Assembly (NCBI GenBank): GCA_030549335.1 | Contig: CM060183.1 | Coordinates: 34,222,768-34,286,767 of the forward strand | DNA: 64,000 bases | Direction of reading: 5' to 3' | Source: Pontederia crassipes | Lineage: Eukaryota > Streptophyta > Magnoliopsida > Commelinales > Pontederiaceae | In this document: piece after piece, positions 11,495 to 21,786 of the stretch | Layout: each line of letters opens with the position of its first letter | How positions within the stretch are numbered: the stretch's first letter is position 1 | Position numbers and translations under genes: made by a program | The notes under the pieces: model-generated | The model's database searches: none | What the model was told of the DNA's origin: nothing | What the model saw: only the letters and a program-made list of their open reading frames with translations

Positions 11495-12740
11495 TGTTCG
11501 ATCTAAGTTTTAATGACATATTAAATTATATTTTGATGATACAAACTTCGAATGATTAAAGATAAAATGCTAAAAAGTTTAGAGAAAAAGAGTTAGCTTT
11601 ATGCAATACACTTTGATTAAATAATTGGCACTGATCTTATTAGTTTTGGATGAATGTGGAATTCTATTAGATTTTCATAGACTCCAAGATCATCTAATTT
11701 GAATAATCGTGCAGAAAGTTATGCTCAAAATAGTGTAGGACGGTCAACCTGCCGGTCGAAGTTATGAAAGCCGGTCGAGACAGTCCGGTCGACCGATCGG
11801 AAATACCGATCGACCGATCAAGGCATAAACTGCTCAAATAAAAACTGCGAGACTATACCGGTCGATAGACCGGTCGATGCAGCGGTCGACCGATCAACTA
11901 AACGGGAGGAAATCAAAACTGCGATACTATACCGGTCGAGATATGGACTGTCGACCGACCAAGTGCTGAAGCTGTAGAAATGAGCGCAACGGTCATATAA
12001 ACCGGTCGACCGGTTCATTAATGTGGTCGACCGATCAACTGCGGCAAATGAGGAAAATGAGCCAACAGTCATATAGACCGATCGACCGGCCCATAAATGC
12101 GGTCAACCGGTGTATTACTGAAATGAACAGTAACGGCTATATTTTGAGGAGAAAAATGTGGAATTAATTCTGGACAAATTTTCCACATACCAGAGCCTAT
12201 AAAAGGAGTGTCAAGGCCAGAAGCAAAGGCATCCAATCCAAGCATTGAAGCAAAACTTCAAGAAATCAAAAGGAGTATCATTTTAGAGCCTTCCTTCTTT
12301 CTCTCTTCTCTTATTGTGAGTGTTTCATCGTAAAAGAGAGAAACTATTTTTCAGAAAGATTGTGAGAGCTCCTGTGTAAAAGAGGTTCCAAATTTTACCT
12401 CTTGAGCGAGAGAAAAGATTAGCCTCTCGAAGCGGATAAAAGGTGGTTGGTGTAAAGAGCTTTTTTCCTTTCCCCATTTGGAACAAAGAAAGTGCTAGTG
12501 GAATCTCCGGCGATATCGAGATCGAGAAGTCAGAGCGGGGACGTAGGCCAAGGTGTGGCCGAACCTCATCAACAACCACCCGTGTTTATTGTGTTTGATT
12601 TCTCTCACTCTATCTCCCTCTCATATTGTGCTTATGAACTGAATTGCAAATGTTTTAAGAATCGGTTTTGTGCTTTCGTGAAATCGATATTTTTGGTTAA
12701 GCACCAATTCACCTACTTTGGTGCCCTTTGAGATCCTACA
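11495..12740 (+). mobile_element. LTR of family B gag-only Copia element (5' LTR)
   Basis: It begins TGTTCGATCTAAG and ends GAGATCCTACA (1246 bp). It is related to family A LTRs at both ends (ATGACATA..AAATTATATTTT, TGTAAAAGAGGTTC, TTGGTGCCCTTTG) but has its own palindrome-rich middle (11750-12110). A TATA-like CTATAAAAGGAG lies near 12191. Confidence 0.85.
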
Positions 12741-12742
12741 AT

Positions 12743-12754
12743 TGGTATCAGAGC
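12743..12754 (+). other. Primer binding site of family B element
   Basis: TGGTATCAGAGC lies 2 bp after LTR B1, the same tRNA-Met type site as in family A. Confidence 0.9.
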
Positions 12755-12847
12755 GGGTTGCCCTTGTTTTAAGATCTAATTGTTTTTAGATCTGATTATT
12801 TCAAGATTTGAACATCTTGTTTTGAAGATCTAACCATCTTTTAGAGC

Positions 12848-13432
12848 ATGGCACCTATTTTTCAAGAAGGACGATCAATTTTTCTTCCGCCAAAATTTTG
12901 TGACCTAGATTTTTCACAATGGAAAATTTGCATACAAGCCTATCTATGTTCTCTGGATTATGATTTATGGGAAATTGTTGAAAGTGGTTTTGAAAGGCCT
13001 AAGAAAGTTATAAATGGTATTTTTATTGATCTTTCATTTTTCGAATACAATGAATTGCAAGTTTCACTCGCCAAACTTGATTCTAAAGCCCGAGATGCAT
13101 TTTATTGTGATTTAGATGTAGAAAATTTAAATATCATTTCTAGTTGTTCTACATCTCATGAAATTTGGCAAGTTTTGTTAGATAGGTATGAAGGGAGCAA
13201 TATTGACAAAAAGAGAACATTGGATGTGGACAGTGAAGAAAATAATGATTCTACATCTATGACATCCAAAAATGATGTGTTATGTTTAATGGCAAAAAGT
13301 AAGGATGATGAGGTATCCTCTAACTCCTTTTATTGCTCTAGCGTTAATAGTGATAATGATGATGGACATGATAATATTGATTTTGATGTGCATAAGAAAT
13401 TTTCTTTCTTAATCGAAAAATATCTCTCTTAG
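12848..13432 (+). CDS. Copia-type gag N-terminal part, family B (194 aa open frame)
   Basis: An open frame of 194 residues starts 94 bp after the primer site. It carries FSQWKICIQAYLCSLDYDLW, then ELQVSLAKLDSKARDAFYCDL and SCSTSHEIWQVLLDRYEGSN, the DUF4219/UBN2 gag layout. After YEGSNIDKKR it jumps directly to an acidic, serine-rich linker (NDSTSMTSKNDVLCLMAKSK). The family A copies have about 100 further UBN2 residues here, so an in-frame internal deletion is likely. The frame stops at 13432 and the knuckle-bearing part follows in a separate frame. No pol follows. It is a retroelement protein, not a host gene. Confidence 0.75.
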   Translation: MAPIFQEGRSIFLPPKFCDLDFSQWKICIQAYLCSLDYDLWEIVESGFERPKKVINGIFIDLSFFEYNELQVSLAKLDSKARDAFYCDLDVENLNIISSCSTSHEIWQVLLDRYEGSNIDKKRTLDVDSEENNDSTSMTSKNDVLCLMAKSKDDEVSSNSFYCSSVNSDNDDGHDNIDFDVHKKFSFLIEKYLS

Positions 13433-13624
13433 AAAGAAGAATGAAATATTGATGGATGATTTTCAAATTATAAAAAATGACCTTGATATTTTGAAAAGGG
13501 AAAGAGATGCTTGTCTATTTCAAAATGAGATATTGATGAATGATCTTCATATTATAAAAAAATGATTTTGAAAATTTAAACAATGAAAAGAATGGTTGTT
13601 TAATTAAAAATAAGAAATTAGTAT

Positions 13625-13975
13625 ATGAGATTGAAAGAAGAAAAGAATACATATTTTGTAGAAAATGAAGACATGAAAAATGAAACTAATTCTTTGGAAA
13701 TCACACATGCTTGTGAAATTGTAAAATTAGTATGTTCTTTAGAAAAGGTAAAGCAAGAAAATACTTTTTTGGAAAGTACACAAAATAATGAAAGGATTAT
13801 TTCTCATATAACGAAAAGCAATCTTAGAAATCATTTTGGAAATAAAAATCCTTATTGGAAATCAAATCATTCATATGGTAGAAAATCACATTTCAAATGC
13901 TTTACATGTGGATTTTATGGGCATTATGCATATCAATGTAAAAAGAGAAAATCATCACAACATGGCATGATTTGA
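13625..13975 (+). pseudogene. Copia-type gag C-terminal part with CCHC zinc knuckle, family B
   Basis: This 116-residue frame has a charged helical stretch (KLVCSLEKVKQENTFLEST) and a complete CCHC knuckle, CFTCGFYGHYAYQC (CX2CX4HX4C), then QHGMI and a stop. It is the C-terminal half of the gag at 12848-13432, separated by stops and frame changes at 13433-13620. The family A copies end at the same QHGMI stop. Confidence 0.75.
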
Positions 13976-14924
13976 ATTCCGAAAGGAACAACATCTAACA
14001 AAATAGGACCGAAAGAAATTTGGGTACAAAATGTTACATAATCATTTTTACAGGTGTGCCTCACATATAAAGGACAAGCGAAAATAAAAATGTGAAGGCA
14101 CCAAGGTTATGGTAAAAGTATCATTGGTTGCATTCTTATATTTCTTAAGTGATTAGGCCTATTCTTTCAATTTCATTCAAAAATTTCAAAATAACTATTT
14201 CTTTGGATGAGAAGAAAGGAGCAAAAGAAAATTGGTCATAACGATAAGGGGAGCATGTTAAAACTTCAAAAAATTATTTTTACATATCATGGATATCATT
14301 GTTGCATTAAAATTTTATGCCATATCCATAAATATATCTTTGGATTTCATTAAATTGTCTTCATTTTACCATTATAAAATAGTCATAAATTCAGGGGGAG
14401 TCATATTTTCAAATCCTTATGTTGAAGTACTCTTTACATGTCTATTATATGACAAAAGGGGGAAGAATAAATTTTTTTTATTAAGGGTGAGTTACATTGA
14501 TTTCTTATATGCTTCATATATATAAATTATACTTTTTTATGAAACAAAAGAGGGAGAAGTATAGGAGAAATATGATCTGAATATTATTTTATACGAAGAG
14601 TGCTTTACAATTAATATTTATGTGAATATCTACCATTGTAAGGAAAGCTATGTGTTAGGGGGAGTAAAATTATTTTTACAAGAATTTTACAACATTTTTA
14701 CAATTTATATGTTTTTCATATTTCTCGGTTTGTCTTCATAAAAAAGGGGGAGATTGTTGGATCTAAATTTTAATGACATATTAAATTATATTTTGATAAT
14801 ACAAATCTCGAATGATTAAAGATAAAATGCTAAAAAGTTTAAAGAAAAAGAGATAACTTTATGCACTACACTTTGATTAAATAATTGGCACTGATCTTAT
14901 TAGTTATGGATAAATGTGGAACGT

Positions 14925-14962
14925 CAGAGAGGATTAGAGCACGTGGCTACGAACCACGGTGT
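14925..14962 (+). tRNA. trnR-ACG: Partial plastid tRNA-Arg (anticodon ACG)
   Basis: CAGAGGATTAGAGCACGTGG and the following CTACGAACCACGGTG match the D-arm and full anticodon stem-loop (anticodon ACG) of plastid trnR-ACG. The acceptor stem and the 5' start are absent, and the T-arm degenerates after the variable loop. Non-functional. Confidence 0.8.
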
Positions 14963-14971
14963 TGGGGTAAG

Positions 14972-15003
14972 TGGCTTGTCAAGTCCGCCGTCAAAACCTA
15001 GGG
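14972..15003 (+). pseudogene. rrn16: Plastid 16S rRNA fragment
   Basis: GTCAAGTCCGCCGTCAAA lies in the stretch that precedes the CAGGGCTCAACCC region of plastid 16S rRNA. About 30 bp only, assigned from memory of the conserved rRNA sequence. Confidence 0.6.
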
Positions 15004-15082
15004 CTTCTGCTATTTCAAGAGCTTGTTGAGCTTTGTAGCTTTCGTTGTTGCATTTTGGCTTTTTGACCCCATATTGTAGGGG

Positions 15083-15121
15083 AGGGAGCTTGACTGCAAG
15101 ACCCATCCGTCGAGCAGGGAA
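15083..15121 (+). pseudogene. rrn23: Plastid 23S rRNA fragment
   Basis: GGGAGCTTGACTGCAAGACC and CGTCGAGCAGGGA match a conserved domain V segment of plastid 23S rRNA. About 39 bp only. Confidence 0.7.
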
Positions 15122-15328
15122 CCCGCGGTTGGTAGCAATGGAACCGGAGAAAGTATACAGAAAAGACTCATTACTTCAATTGAGATAATGAAAAATTATT
15201 TCTATGCTTTTCTCTCATGCCTTTCTTCGTTCATGGTTCGATATTCATCAACCCTATCTTATATTTCTATGAAAGCACACGGTCAGAGATCACATTCTCC
15301 TCCAACTACTTGGGAGCTCATGGTTTCA

Positions 15329-15366
15329 TGCCGGAGGAAGGTGAGGATGACGTCAAGTCATCATGC
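15329..15366 (+). pseudogene. rrn16: Plastid 16S rRNA fragment
   Basis: GGAGGAAGGTGAGGATGACG followed by TCAAGTCATCATGC is the universal SSU rRNA segment near position 1180 (E. coli numbering), in its plastid form. Confidence 0.8.
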
Positions 15367-15370
15367 TCGT

Positions 15371-15412
15371 AGTGATTGGGCTGCTCCCATTTCGCTCGCC
15401 GCTACTACGGGA
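15371..15412 (-). pseudogene. rrn23: Plastid 23S rRNA 5' fragment, antisense
   Basis: The minus strand reads GTAGCGGCGAGCGAAATGGG and AGCAGCC, a conserved segment of the 5' third of 23S rRNA. It lies in opposite orientation to the 23S piece that follows. Confidence 0.75.
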
Positions 15413-15417
15413 GGACC

Positions 15418-15467
15418 TTTCCCTAGTACGAGAGGACCGGGAAGGATGCACCTCTGGTGTACCAGTC
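15418..15467 (+). pseudogene. rrn23: Plastid 23S rRNA 3' fragment with sarcin-ricin loop
   Basis: CTAGTACGAGAGGACCGGGA and CACCTCTGGTGTACCAG are the sarcin-ricin loop and following helix of LSU rRNA, in the organelle form. Confidence 0.85.
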
Positions 15468-15698
15468 AGCCCATCTTTTTGTTTCAGTAGAGTCTTTCAG
15501 TGGCATGTTTCGGCACAAAGTGGTGACGAAACGTATAACTTGTACAAATATTTAACTTAAGGAATGATGGAAGGGAATAAAAAGAAAAGAGAGGAAAGAA
15601 AATCGAAATGAAATAATGAAATAAAAATAAAGAATAAAACAAAAAAAAGATAAGTAGATAGAAAAAAATAAGTAGAAGATAGAAGAGCCCAGATTCGT

Positions 15699-15745
15699 GA
15701 TCCGGGCTATTTCCCTCTCGACGATGAAGCTTATCCCCCATCCTC
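15699..15745 (-). pseudogene. rrn23: Plastid 23S rRNA fragment, antisense
   Basis: The minus strand reads GATAAGCTTCATCGTCGAGA followed by GGGAAATAGCCCGGATCA, a conserved mid-5' 23S segment. Confidence 0.7.
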
Positions 15746-15804
15746 TCACTGGCTGACCTTGATCCCTGTTATTTTTGGGTCATATCTAGTTTTCAGAGTT
15801 TGTT

Positions 15805-15915
15805 GAAGTAGTTCAACATATTATTGTACATAGAACAGATTGTGGCACTATCCGAGGTATTTCCGCGAGTCCTCGAAATGGGATGACGGAAAAAATTTTT
15901 GTCCAAACATTAATA
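15805..15915 (+). pseudogene. rpoC2: Plastid rpoC2 fragment
   Basis: The translation contains [19 protein letters not shown] and [11 protein letters not shown], a conserved segment of the plastid RNA polymerase beta'' subunit. Only 37 codons remain, without start or end. It sits inside the plastid mosaic and has no role here. Confidence 0.85.
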
Positions 15916-16028
15916 AAAAAATACTATGATGGTTCTGTTGCTTTATATATTTATCTCGTCAGGAACTACCCGAATATATGATATCTCCCTAATATGATAT
16001 ATATGATATCACATATACTTTCAGGCCC

Positions 16029-16093
16029 ATGTCACGTCGAGGTGTTCGTAGAGCTATTTACTCGATCGCAGACATTTCTGAAACACCTCTAAC
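16029..16093 (+). pseudogene. Plastid rps7 start fused to a ycf2 fragment
   Basis: ATGTCACGTCGAGGT is the first five codons (MSRRG) of plastid rps7. It is joined at once to a stretch encoding RAIYSIADISETPLT, which I recognise as a ycf2 segment. Both genes are in the plastid inverted repeat but are not adjacent in this way, so this is a join between two fragments. Confidence 0.6.
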
Positions 16094-16745
16094 AAAGGTC
16101 TCTCCTTGTTTCAAAATTTTACTGGAATACAGTAATGAATAAGAAAAAAAGAGTAATAAGATAAGTAAAAAGCATTCAATCAAACAATAGATCCTGTTTA
16201 GCAGAAAGATGTATATTCTTTGTTGTAGAGAATTTTGTTAGCTTTCCATAGACTCCAAGATCATCTAATTTGGATAACCGTGCAGAAAGTTATGCTCAAA
16301 ATAGTGCAGGGCGGTCAACCTGTCGGTCGAAGTTATGAAGGTCGGTCGAGACAGTCCGGTCGACCGATCGGAGATACCGGTCGAGCGATCAAGGCATAAA
16401 CTGCTCAAATGAAAACTGTAAGACTATACCGGTCGACAAACCGGTCGATGCAACGGCCGACCGATCATCTGAACGGGAGGAAATCAAAACTATGGGACTG
16501 TACCTGTCGAGATATCGGTCGACCGTCCGGTCGACCGACCAAGTGCTGAAGCTATAGAAATGAGCGCAACGGTCATATAGACCGGTCGACCGATTCATTA
16601 ATGTGGTCGACCGATCAGCTGCGGCAAATGAGAAAAATGAGCCAACTGTCATATAGACCGGTCGACCGGCCCATAAATGCGGTTGATCGGTCCATTATTA
16701 AAATGAACAGATGCGGTCGACCGGCCCATAAATGTGGCCGATCGG

Positions 16746-17416
16746 TATCAATGCAAATAAACACAACATGGCATGAGTTGGGTTCCGAAAGGAACATTGT
16801 CTAACAAATTAGGACTTAAAGAAATTTTGATACCAAAGATTACATAATTACTTTTCAGGTGTGCCTCACATGCAAAGCAAATGACAAGTGGTAGAAAGCA
16901 CAAAGGTTATGGTAAAAGTATCACTTACTTTTTTATTTCACAAAAAAATTTCAAAACTACTATTTCTTTAAAAGAAAAGAAGAATACATAAAAGATTGGT
17001 CATGGTGATAGGGGAGCATGATTAAACATTATTTTCACATATCATAGATATCACATTGTTTTGTCAAAGTTTTATGTCATATTTTTTATATTTTGTTTTG
17101 ACTTTCATAAATTGATTTTCATTATAAAATAGCCATAAATTTAGGGAGAGTTATATTTCAAAACCTGCAATACTCTACATATCTATTATATCACAAAAGG
17201 GGGAGTTACATATGATTTCTTATATACTTCAATTACAAACGGCTTTTTGATGAAAGAAAAGAGGGAGAAATATAGGAGAAATATGGTTTGAATATAATTT
17301 AAGGAAAGTTAAGTATTGAGGGGAGTAAAATTATTTTTACAAGATTTTACAATTTTTTTGCCAACTTATAACTTTTTCATATTTCTCGGTTTGTCTTCAT
17401 AAAAAAAAGGGGAGAT
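16746..17416 (+). mobile_element. Family A element: gag end and 3' untranslated region, 5' part missing
   Basis: The sequence matches the end of family A gag (AACACAACATGGCATGA, CCGAAAGGAACATTGTCTAA) and then the full 3' region up to the polypurine tract before LTR A3. The join to LTR B2 at the left lies in shared ATCAATGCAAA sequence. Confidence 0.75.
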
Positions 17417-18551
17417 TGTTGGGTCAAAGTTTTAAATGACATATAAAATTATCTTTTGATGAAAAAAACCTCGAAAGATTAAAGTTGAAATGTTAAAAAA
17501 GTTTAAAGAAAAATTGATAACTTTATGCACTACGCTTTGATTAAAAAATTGTCACTGATCTCATTAGTTTTGTATGAATGTGGAACATCAGAGTTGTAGA
17601 GAATTCTGTTAGCTTTCCAAAAGATCGTCTAATTTGAATAACCATGCAAAAAGTTATGATCAAAAGAGTGCAGGTCGGTCAATCTGTCGGTCGACACAAA
17701 GAAGACCGGTCGAGAAGATACCGGTCGACCGAATAGAAGTTACCGGTCGACCGATAAATACTGAGCCTGCTCCGGACGACGTCGAGCTGATACCGGTCGA
17801 CGTATCGATCGACGAACCGGTCGATCGATCAAGCGCAGAAGTTGAAGAAAACGCGCAACGGTCACATAGACGGGTCGACCGGTCCAAAAGTGCGATCGAT
17901 CGGCCTCCGAGTCAAATGAACAGTAACGATCAAATTTGAAGGAGGAATTTATGGAACAATTTCTGAACGAATTTTCCACACATTAAAGGCTATAAAAGGA
18001 GTGTCAAAGCCAGATGCAAAGGCACCCATTTACTCATTGAAGAAAAGTTTCAAGTTATCAAAGAGAGATATTTTTCTTGGAGTTTTCATTTTATAGTTTT
18101 ATTATTCTTTCTCTCTTCTCTTCTTGTGAGCATAGAATTGTAAAAGAGAGAAACACTTTTATTCAGAAAAATTAGAGAGAGATATTGTGTAAAAGATGTT
18201 CTAAATCTTACCTCTTGAGCCTCTCGAAGCGGAAAAAAGGCGGTGGTATAAAGGGCTTTCTTCTTTGCCCCATTTGGAACAAAAGAAGTTCTAGTGAAAT
18301 CTCCGCCGGCCTCGAGGTCGAGAAGTCGGAACGGGGACGTAGGTCAAGGTGTGGCCGAACCTCGTCAACAACCACCATGTCCTTGCGTTTGATTTTCTTT
18401 CTCTCTCCCTCTAATATTGAATTTATAATCTGAATTGTAAAGGATTTAAGAATCCATTTTAAGCTTCCGCGATGATTTTTGTGAAATCGATATTTTTGGT
18501 TAAACACCAATTCATTCCCTTCCCCATCTTGGTGCCCTTTGGGATCCTACA
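17417..18551 (+). mobile_element. LTR of family A (A3)
   Basis: TGTTGGGTCAAAG to GGATCCTACA, 1135 bp, with the palindrome array at 17670-17900 and CTATAAAAGGAG near 17990. A mutated primer site, TGATATCAGAGC (18554-18565), follows. It serves as 5' LTR of the element whose gag is at 18680-20043. Confidence 0.85.
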
Positions 18552-18679
18552 ATTGATATCAGAGCGGGTTGCTCTTGTTTTGATCTTTTGAATCATCTCA
18601 TTTTTTTATCTAACCATTTTAGATCTAATCATTTTTAAGATTCAATCATTTTTTTTAAGATTTAACAATCTTAACAGCT

Positions 18680-20043
18680 ATGGCATCAAGTGCATTTATT
18701 TTTGCAGAAGGACAATCAATTAGTCGTCCTCCCGTTCTAAATGCATCAAATTTTGCATATTAAAAAATTCGGATTCAAGCCGACATATGTTCTAATGATT
18801 TAAACAAGTGGAATATTGTTGAAAAAGGCTATTATTTACATGAAAAATTGCCTTCCGAACATGACGAAAGGCAAATTTTTTTTTCGAAATTGGATTGAAA
18901 AGCAAAGAATATTTTCTATTGTGCTTTGGATTCAACGGAGTTTAATCGAATTTCAAGTTATGAAACTGCAACCGAAATTTGTAAAAAATTCATCACTACT
19001 TACGAAGGAACCGACAAAGTTAAAGAATCTAGATTGAATATTTTAAATCGTCAATATGTTTCTTTCAAAATGTATGATAATGAATCCATAAATGATGTGG
19101 TTGCTCGGTTTAATGATATTTTGAATGGCTTACCCTCCTTGGGCGAGCCAAGAATTAACTCCCAAAAAGTGAAAAAGATTCTCAGGTCTCTCTCCTCCAA
19201 ATGACATACAAAGAGGACCGTGATCGAAGAAAAAGATTTGAACAAATTGAATTTTGACGATCTTATTGGCTCACTTTTATCCTATGAGATCTTAGTTCAA
19301 GAAGATCAAGAAGAAAAAATCTCCAAGAAGAAAACATTGGCATTGAAGACAAATACAATAGAAAAAATTCAAATGAAAAGGAAGTGGATGAAAATAAACT
19401 CGCACTCTACACAAGAAAATTAGATAAGTATCTCAACTTAGTTAAAAATAAAGACAAGAATGAGAAGCCAATAAGAAAATCATACAAACATCACAAATAA
19501 GAAAAATCTCGGAAAAGTAAAAAGAAAAAATATGAAGTGTCTAGTGAAACAAGTAGTTCATCAAACTCTTCTAGTGATGAAGCATACATATGCTTGATGA
19601 CACACGACGATGAGGTAATCTCTAACCCCACAAATTCAAATTATGACTCATCAAACTCTTCCGAAGAAATTCTTTCTTTAGATATGAACAAAGAACTCTC
19701 CTATCTTATAAAATGATATTTTTTCAATTAAAAGGAAAATGAAACATTAATACATGAAATTGAAAAATTAAAAGAGGAAAATAATGCATATTTTTTAGAA
19801 AATGAAAAACCAAAAAATGAAATTGAAACTTTGGAAATCAGGCATGCATGTGAAGTTGTAAAACTAGCATGTTCTTTGGGAAAAAGTAAAGAAAGAAAGA
19901 TTATATCTTATGCAAAGAAAAATAATCTTTGGAATCATTCCTATGATAGAAAATCACATTTTAAATATTTTACATGTGGATTTTATGGGCATTATGCATA
20001 TCAATGCAAAATGAAAAAATCAACACAACATGGTATGATTTGA
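18680..20043 (+). pseudogene. Copia-type gag, family A copy 2 (stops and frameshifts)
   Basis: The reading starts MASSAFIFAEGQ, passes an in-frame stop where Trp is expected (FAY-stop-KIRIQA), then TEFNRISSYETATEICKKF, VKESRLNILNRQYVSFKMYD and FNDILNGLPSLGEPR, the UBN2-type gag domain. Later come an acidic SSSNSSSDEAYICLM linker and the knuckle YFTCGFYGHYAYQC, ending QHGMI then TGA. The first knuckle cysteine is Tyr, as in copy 1, so the change predates both copies. No pol follows. Confidence 0.8.
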
Positions 20044-20665
20044 GTTCCGAAAGGAACATTGTCTAACAAATTAGGATCCAAAGAAATTTGGGTACCAAAG
20101 ATTACATAATTATTTTTCAGGTGTGCCTCACATGCAAAGCAAACGACAAGTGGTGAAGGCACAAAGGTTATGGTAAATGTATCACTTACTTTTTGATTTC
20201 ACCCAAAAATTTTAAAACTACTATTTCTTTAAAAGAAAAGAAGAACACATAAAAGATTGGTCATGGTGATAGGGGGAGCATGATTAAATATTATTTTCAC
20301 ATATCATAAATATCACATTGTTTCGTCAAAGTTTTATGTCATATTTTTTATATTTTGTTTTGGCTTTCTTAAATTGGTTTTCATTATAAAATAGTCATAA
20401 ATTTAGTGGGAGTTATCTTTTAAAACTTGCAATACTCTACATATCTATTATATCACAAAAGGGAGAGTTACATATGGTTTCTTATATACTTCAATTATAA
20501 ACGACTTTTTGATGAAATAAAAGGGGGAGAAATATGATTTGAATATACTTTAAGGAAAGTTAAGTATTAAGGGGAGTAAAATTGTTTTTACAAGATTTTA
20601 CAATTTTTTCGCCAACTTATATCTTTTTCATATTTCTCAGTTTGTCTTCATAAAAAAGGGGAGAT

Positions 20666-21786
20666 TGTTGGGTCAAAGTTTTAAATGACATATAAAATTA
20701 TATTTTGATGAAACAAACCACGAAAAATTAAAGTTGAAATGTTGAAAAAGATTAAAGAAAAATAGATAACTTTATGCACTACGCTTTGATTAAATAATTG
20801 TCACTGATCTCATTAGTTTTGGATGAATGTGGAACATCAGAGTTGTAGAGAATTCTGTTAGCTTTCCAAAAGATCATCTAATTTGGAAAGCCGATTGAGA
20901 AGATACCGGTCGACCGAATAGAAGTTGTCGGTCGACCGATAACTACTAAGCCTGCTCCGGACGACGTCGAGCCGATACCGGTCGATGTATCGGTCGACGG
21001 ACTGGTCGACCGATCAAGCATAGAAGTTGAAGAAAATGCGCAAAGGTCACATAGACCGGTCTACCGGTCCAGAAGTACGGTCGACCGGTCCAGAAGTGCA
21101 GTCGACCGGCCTCCGAGTCAAATGAACTGTAACGGTCAAATTTGAAAAAGGAATTTATGGAACAATTTCTGGACGAATTTTCCACACATTGAAGGCTATA
21201 ATAGGAGTGCCAAAACCAGAGGCAAAGGCACTTATTCACTCATTAAAGAAAAGCTTCAAGTTATCGAAGAGAAATCATTTTCTTGGAATTTTCATTTTAT
21301 AGCTTACTCATTCTTTCTCTCTTCTCTTCTTGTGAGCATAGAATTGTAAAAGAGAGAAACACTTTTGTTCAGAAAAATTAGAGAGAGCTCTTGTGTAAAA
21401 GAGGTTCTAAATCTTACCTCTTGAGCGAGAGAAATAGATTAGCTTCCTAGAAGGAGAGGTTGCCTTGCCTCGCAAAGCGGAGAAAAAGGCGATGGTATAA
21501 AGGGCTTTCTTCCTTAGCCCATTTGAAACAAAGGAAGTGCTAGTGGAATCTTCGGCGGTCTCGATGTCGAGAAGTCAGAGCGGGGACGTAGGCCAAGGTG
21601 TAGCCGAACCTCGTCAACAACTATCGTGTCCTTGCATTTGATTTTCTCTCTCTCTCTCCCTCTAATATTGAATTTATGATCTGATTTGTAAAGGATTTAA
21701 GAATCGATTTTAAACTTTCGCGATGATTTTTGTGAAATCGATATTTTTGGTTAAACACCAATTCACCCCCCTGTTGCTGGCCCTTT
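20666..21786 (+). mobile_element. LTR of family A (A4), truncated at the Gypsy junction
   Basis: It starts TGTTGGGTCAAAG after AAAAAAGGGGAGAT and follows LTR A3, with a deletion in the first part of the palindrome array (at about 20888). It reaches GGCCCTTTGG, where it meets Gypsy LTR sequence sharing GGATC. The last bases of the LTR (..CCTACA) are lost. Confidence 0.8.

Larger units (their letters stand above)
14930..16222. other. Nuclear plastid DNA (NUPT): mosaic of short plastid fragments
   Basis: Within 1.3 kb I recognise, in order: trnR-ACG (14925-14962), 16S rRNA (about 14972-15003), 23S rRNA (15083-15121), 16S rRNA (15329-15366), 23S rRNA antisense (15371-15412), 23S rRNA 3' part with the sarcin-ricin loop AGTACGAGAGGACC (15418-15467), 23S rRNA antisense (about 15699-15745), rpoC2 (15805-15915), the rps7 start (16029-16043) and ycf2 (16041-16093). 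The pieces come from distant plastid loci and alternate in orientation. Unassigned stretches lie between (15004-15080, 15122-15328, 15470-15690). The left junction shares CAGAG with the LTR. This looks like filler DNA captured during break repair. Confidence 0.8.
14755..16745 (+). mobile_element. LTR of family B (3' LTR), interrupted by a plastid DNA mosaic and truncated
   Basis: The LTR starts TGTTGGATCTAAA after an AAAAAAGGGGGAGAT polypurine tract and matches LTR B1 up to ACGTCAGAG (14929). The match resumes at TTGTAGAGAATTTTG (16223) and runs through the palindrome array to about 16745. The R/U5 end is missing: the sequence switches within GGTATCAATGCAAA to the gag end of a family A element. 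The 14930-16222 segment is foreign plastid DNA. Confidence 0.8.

Noticed and set aside
14924..15106. 60-codon minus-strand frame with QQALEIAEALGF
   Set aside because: It runs across at least three joined plastid pieces, so it cannot be a single gene; the central part was not identified.
14925..15745. Functional tRNA or rRNA genes
   Set aside because: All matches are 30-50 bp fragments of plastid genes in mixed order and orientation, so none can be functional.
7750..21115. CRISPR-like array from regularly repeated palindromes
   Set aside because: Repeats are 9 bp, irregularly spaced, inside plant LTRs, with no spacers of constant length and no cas genes.
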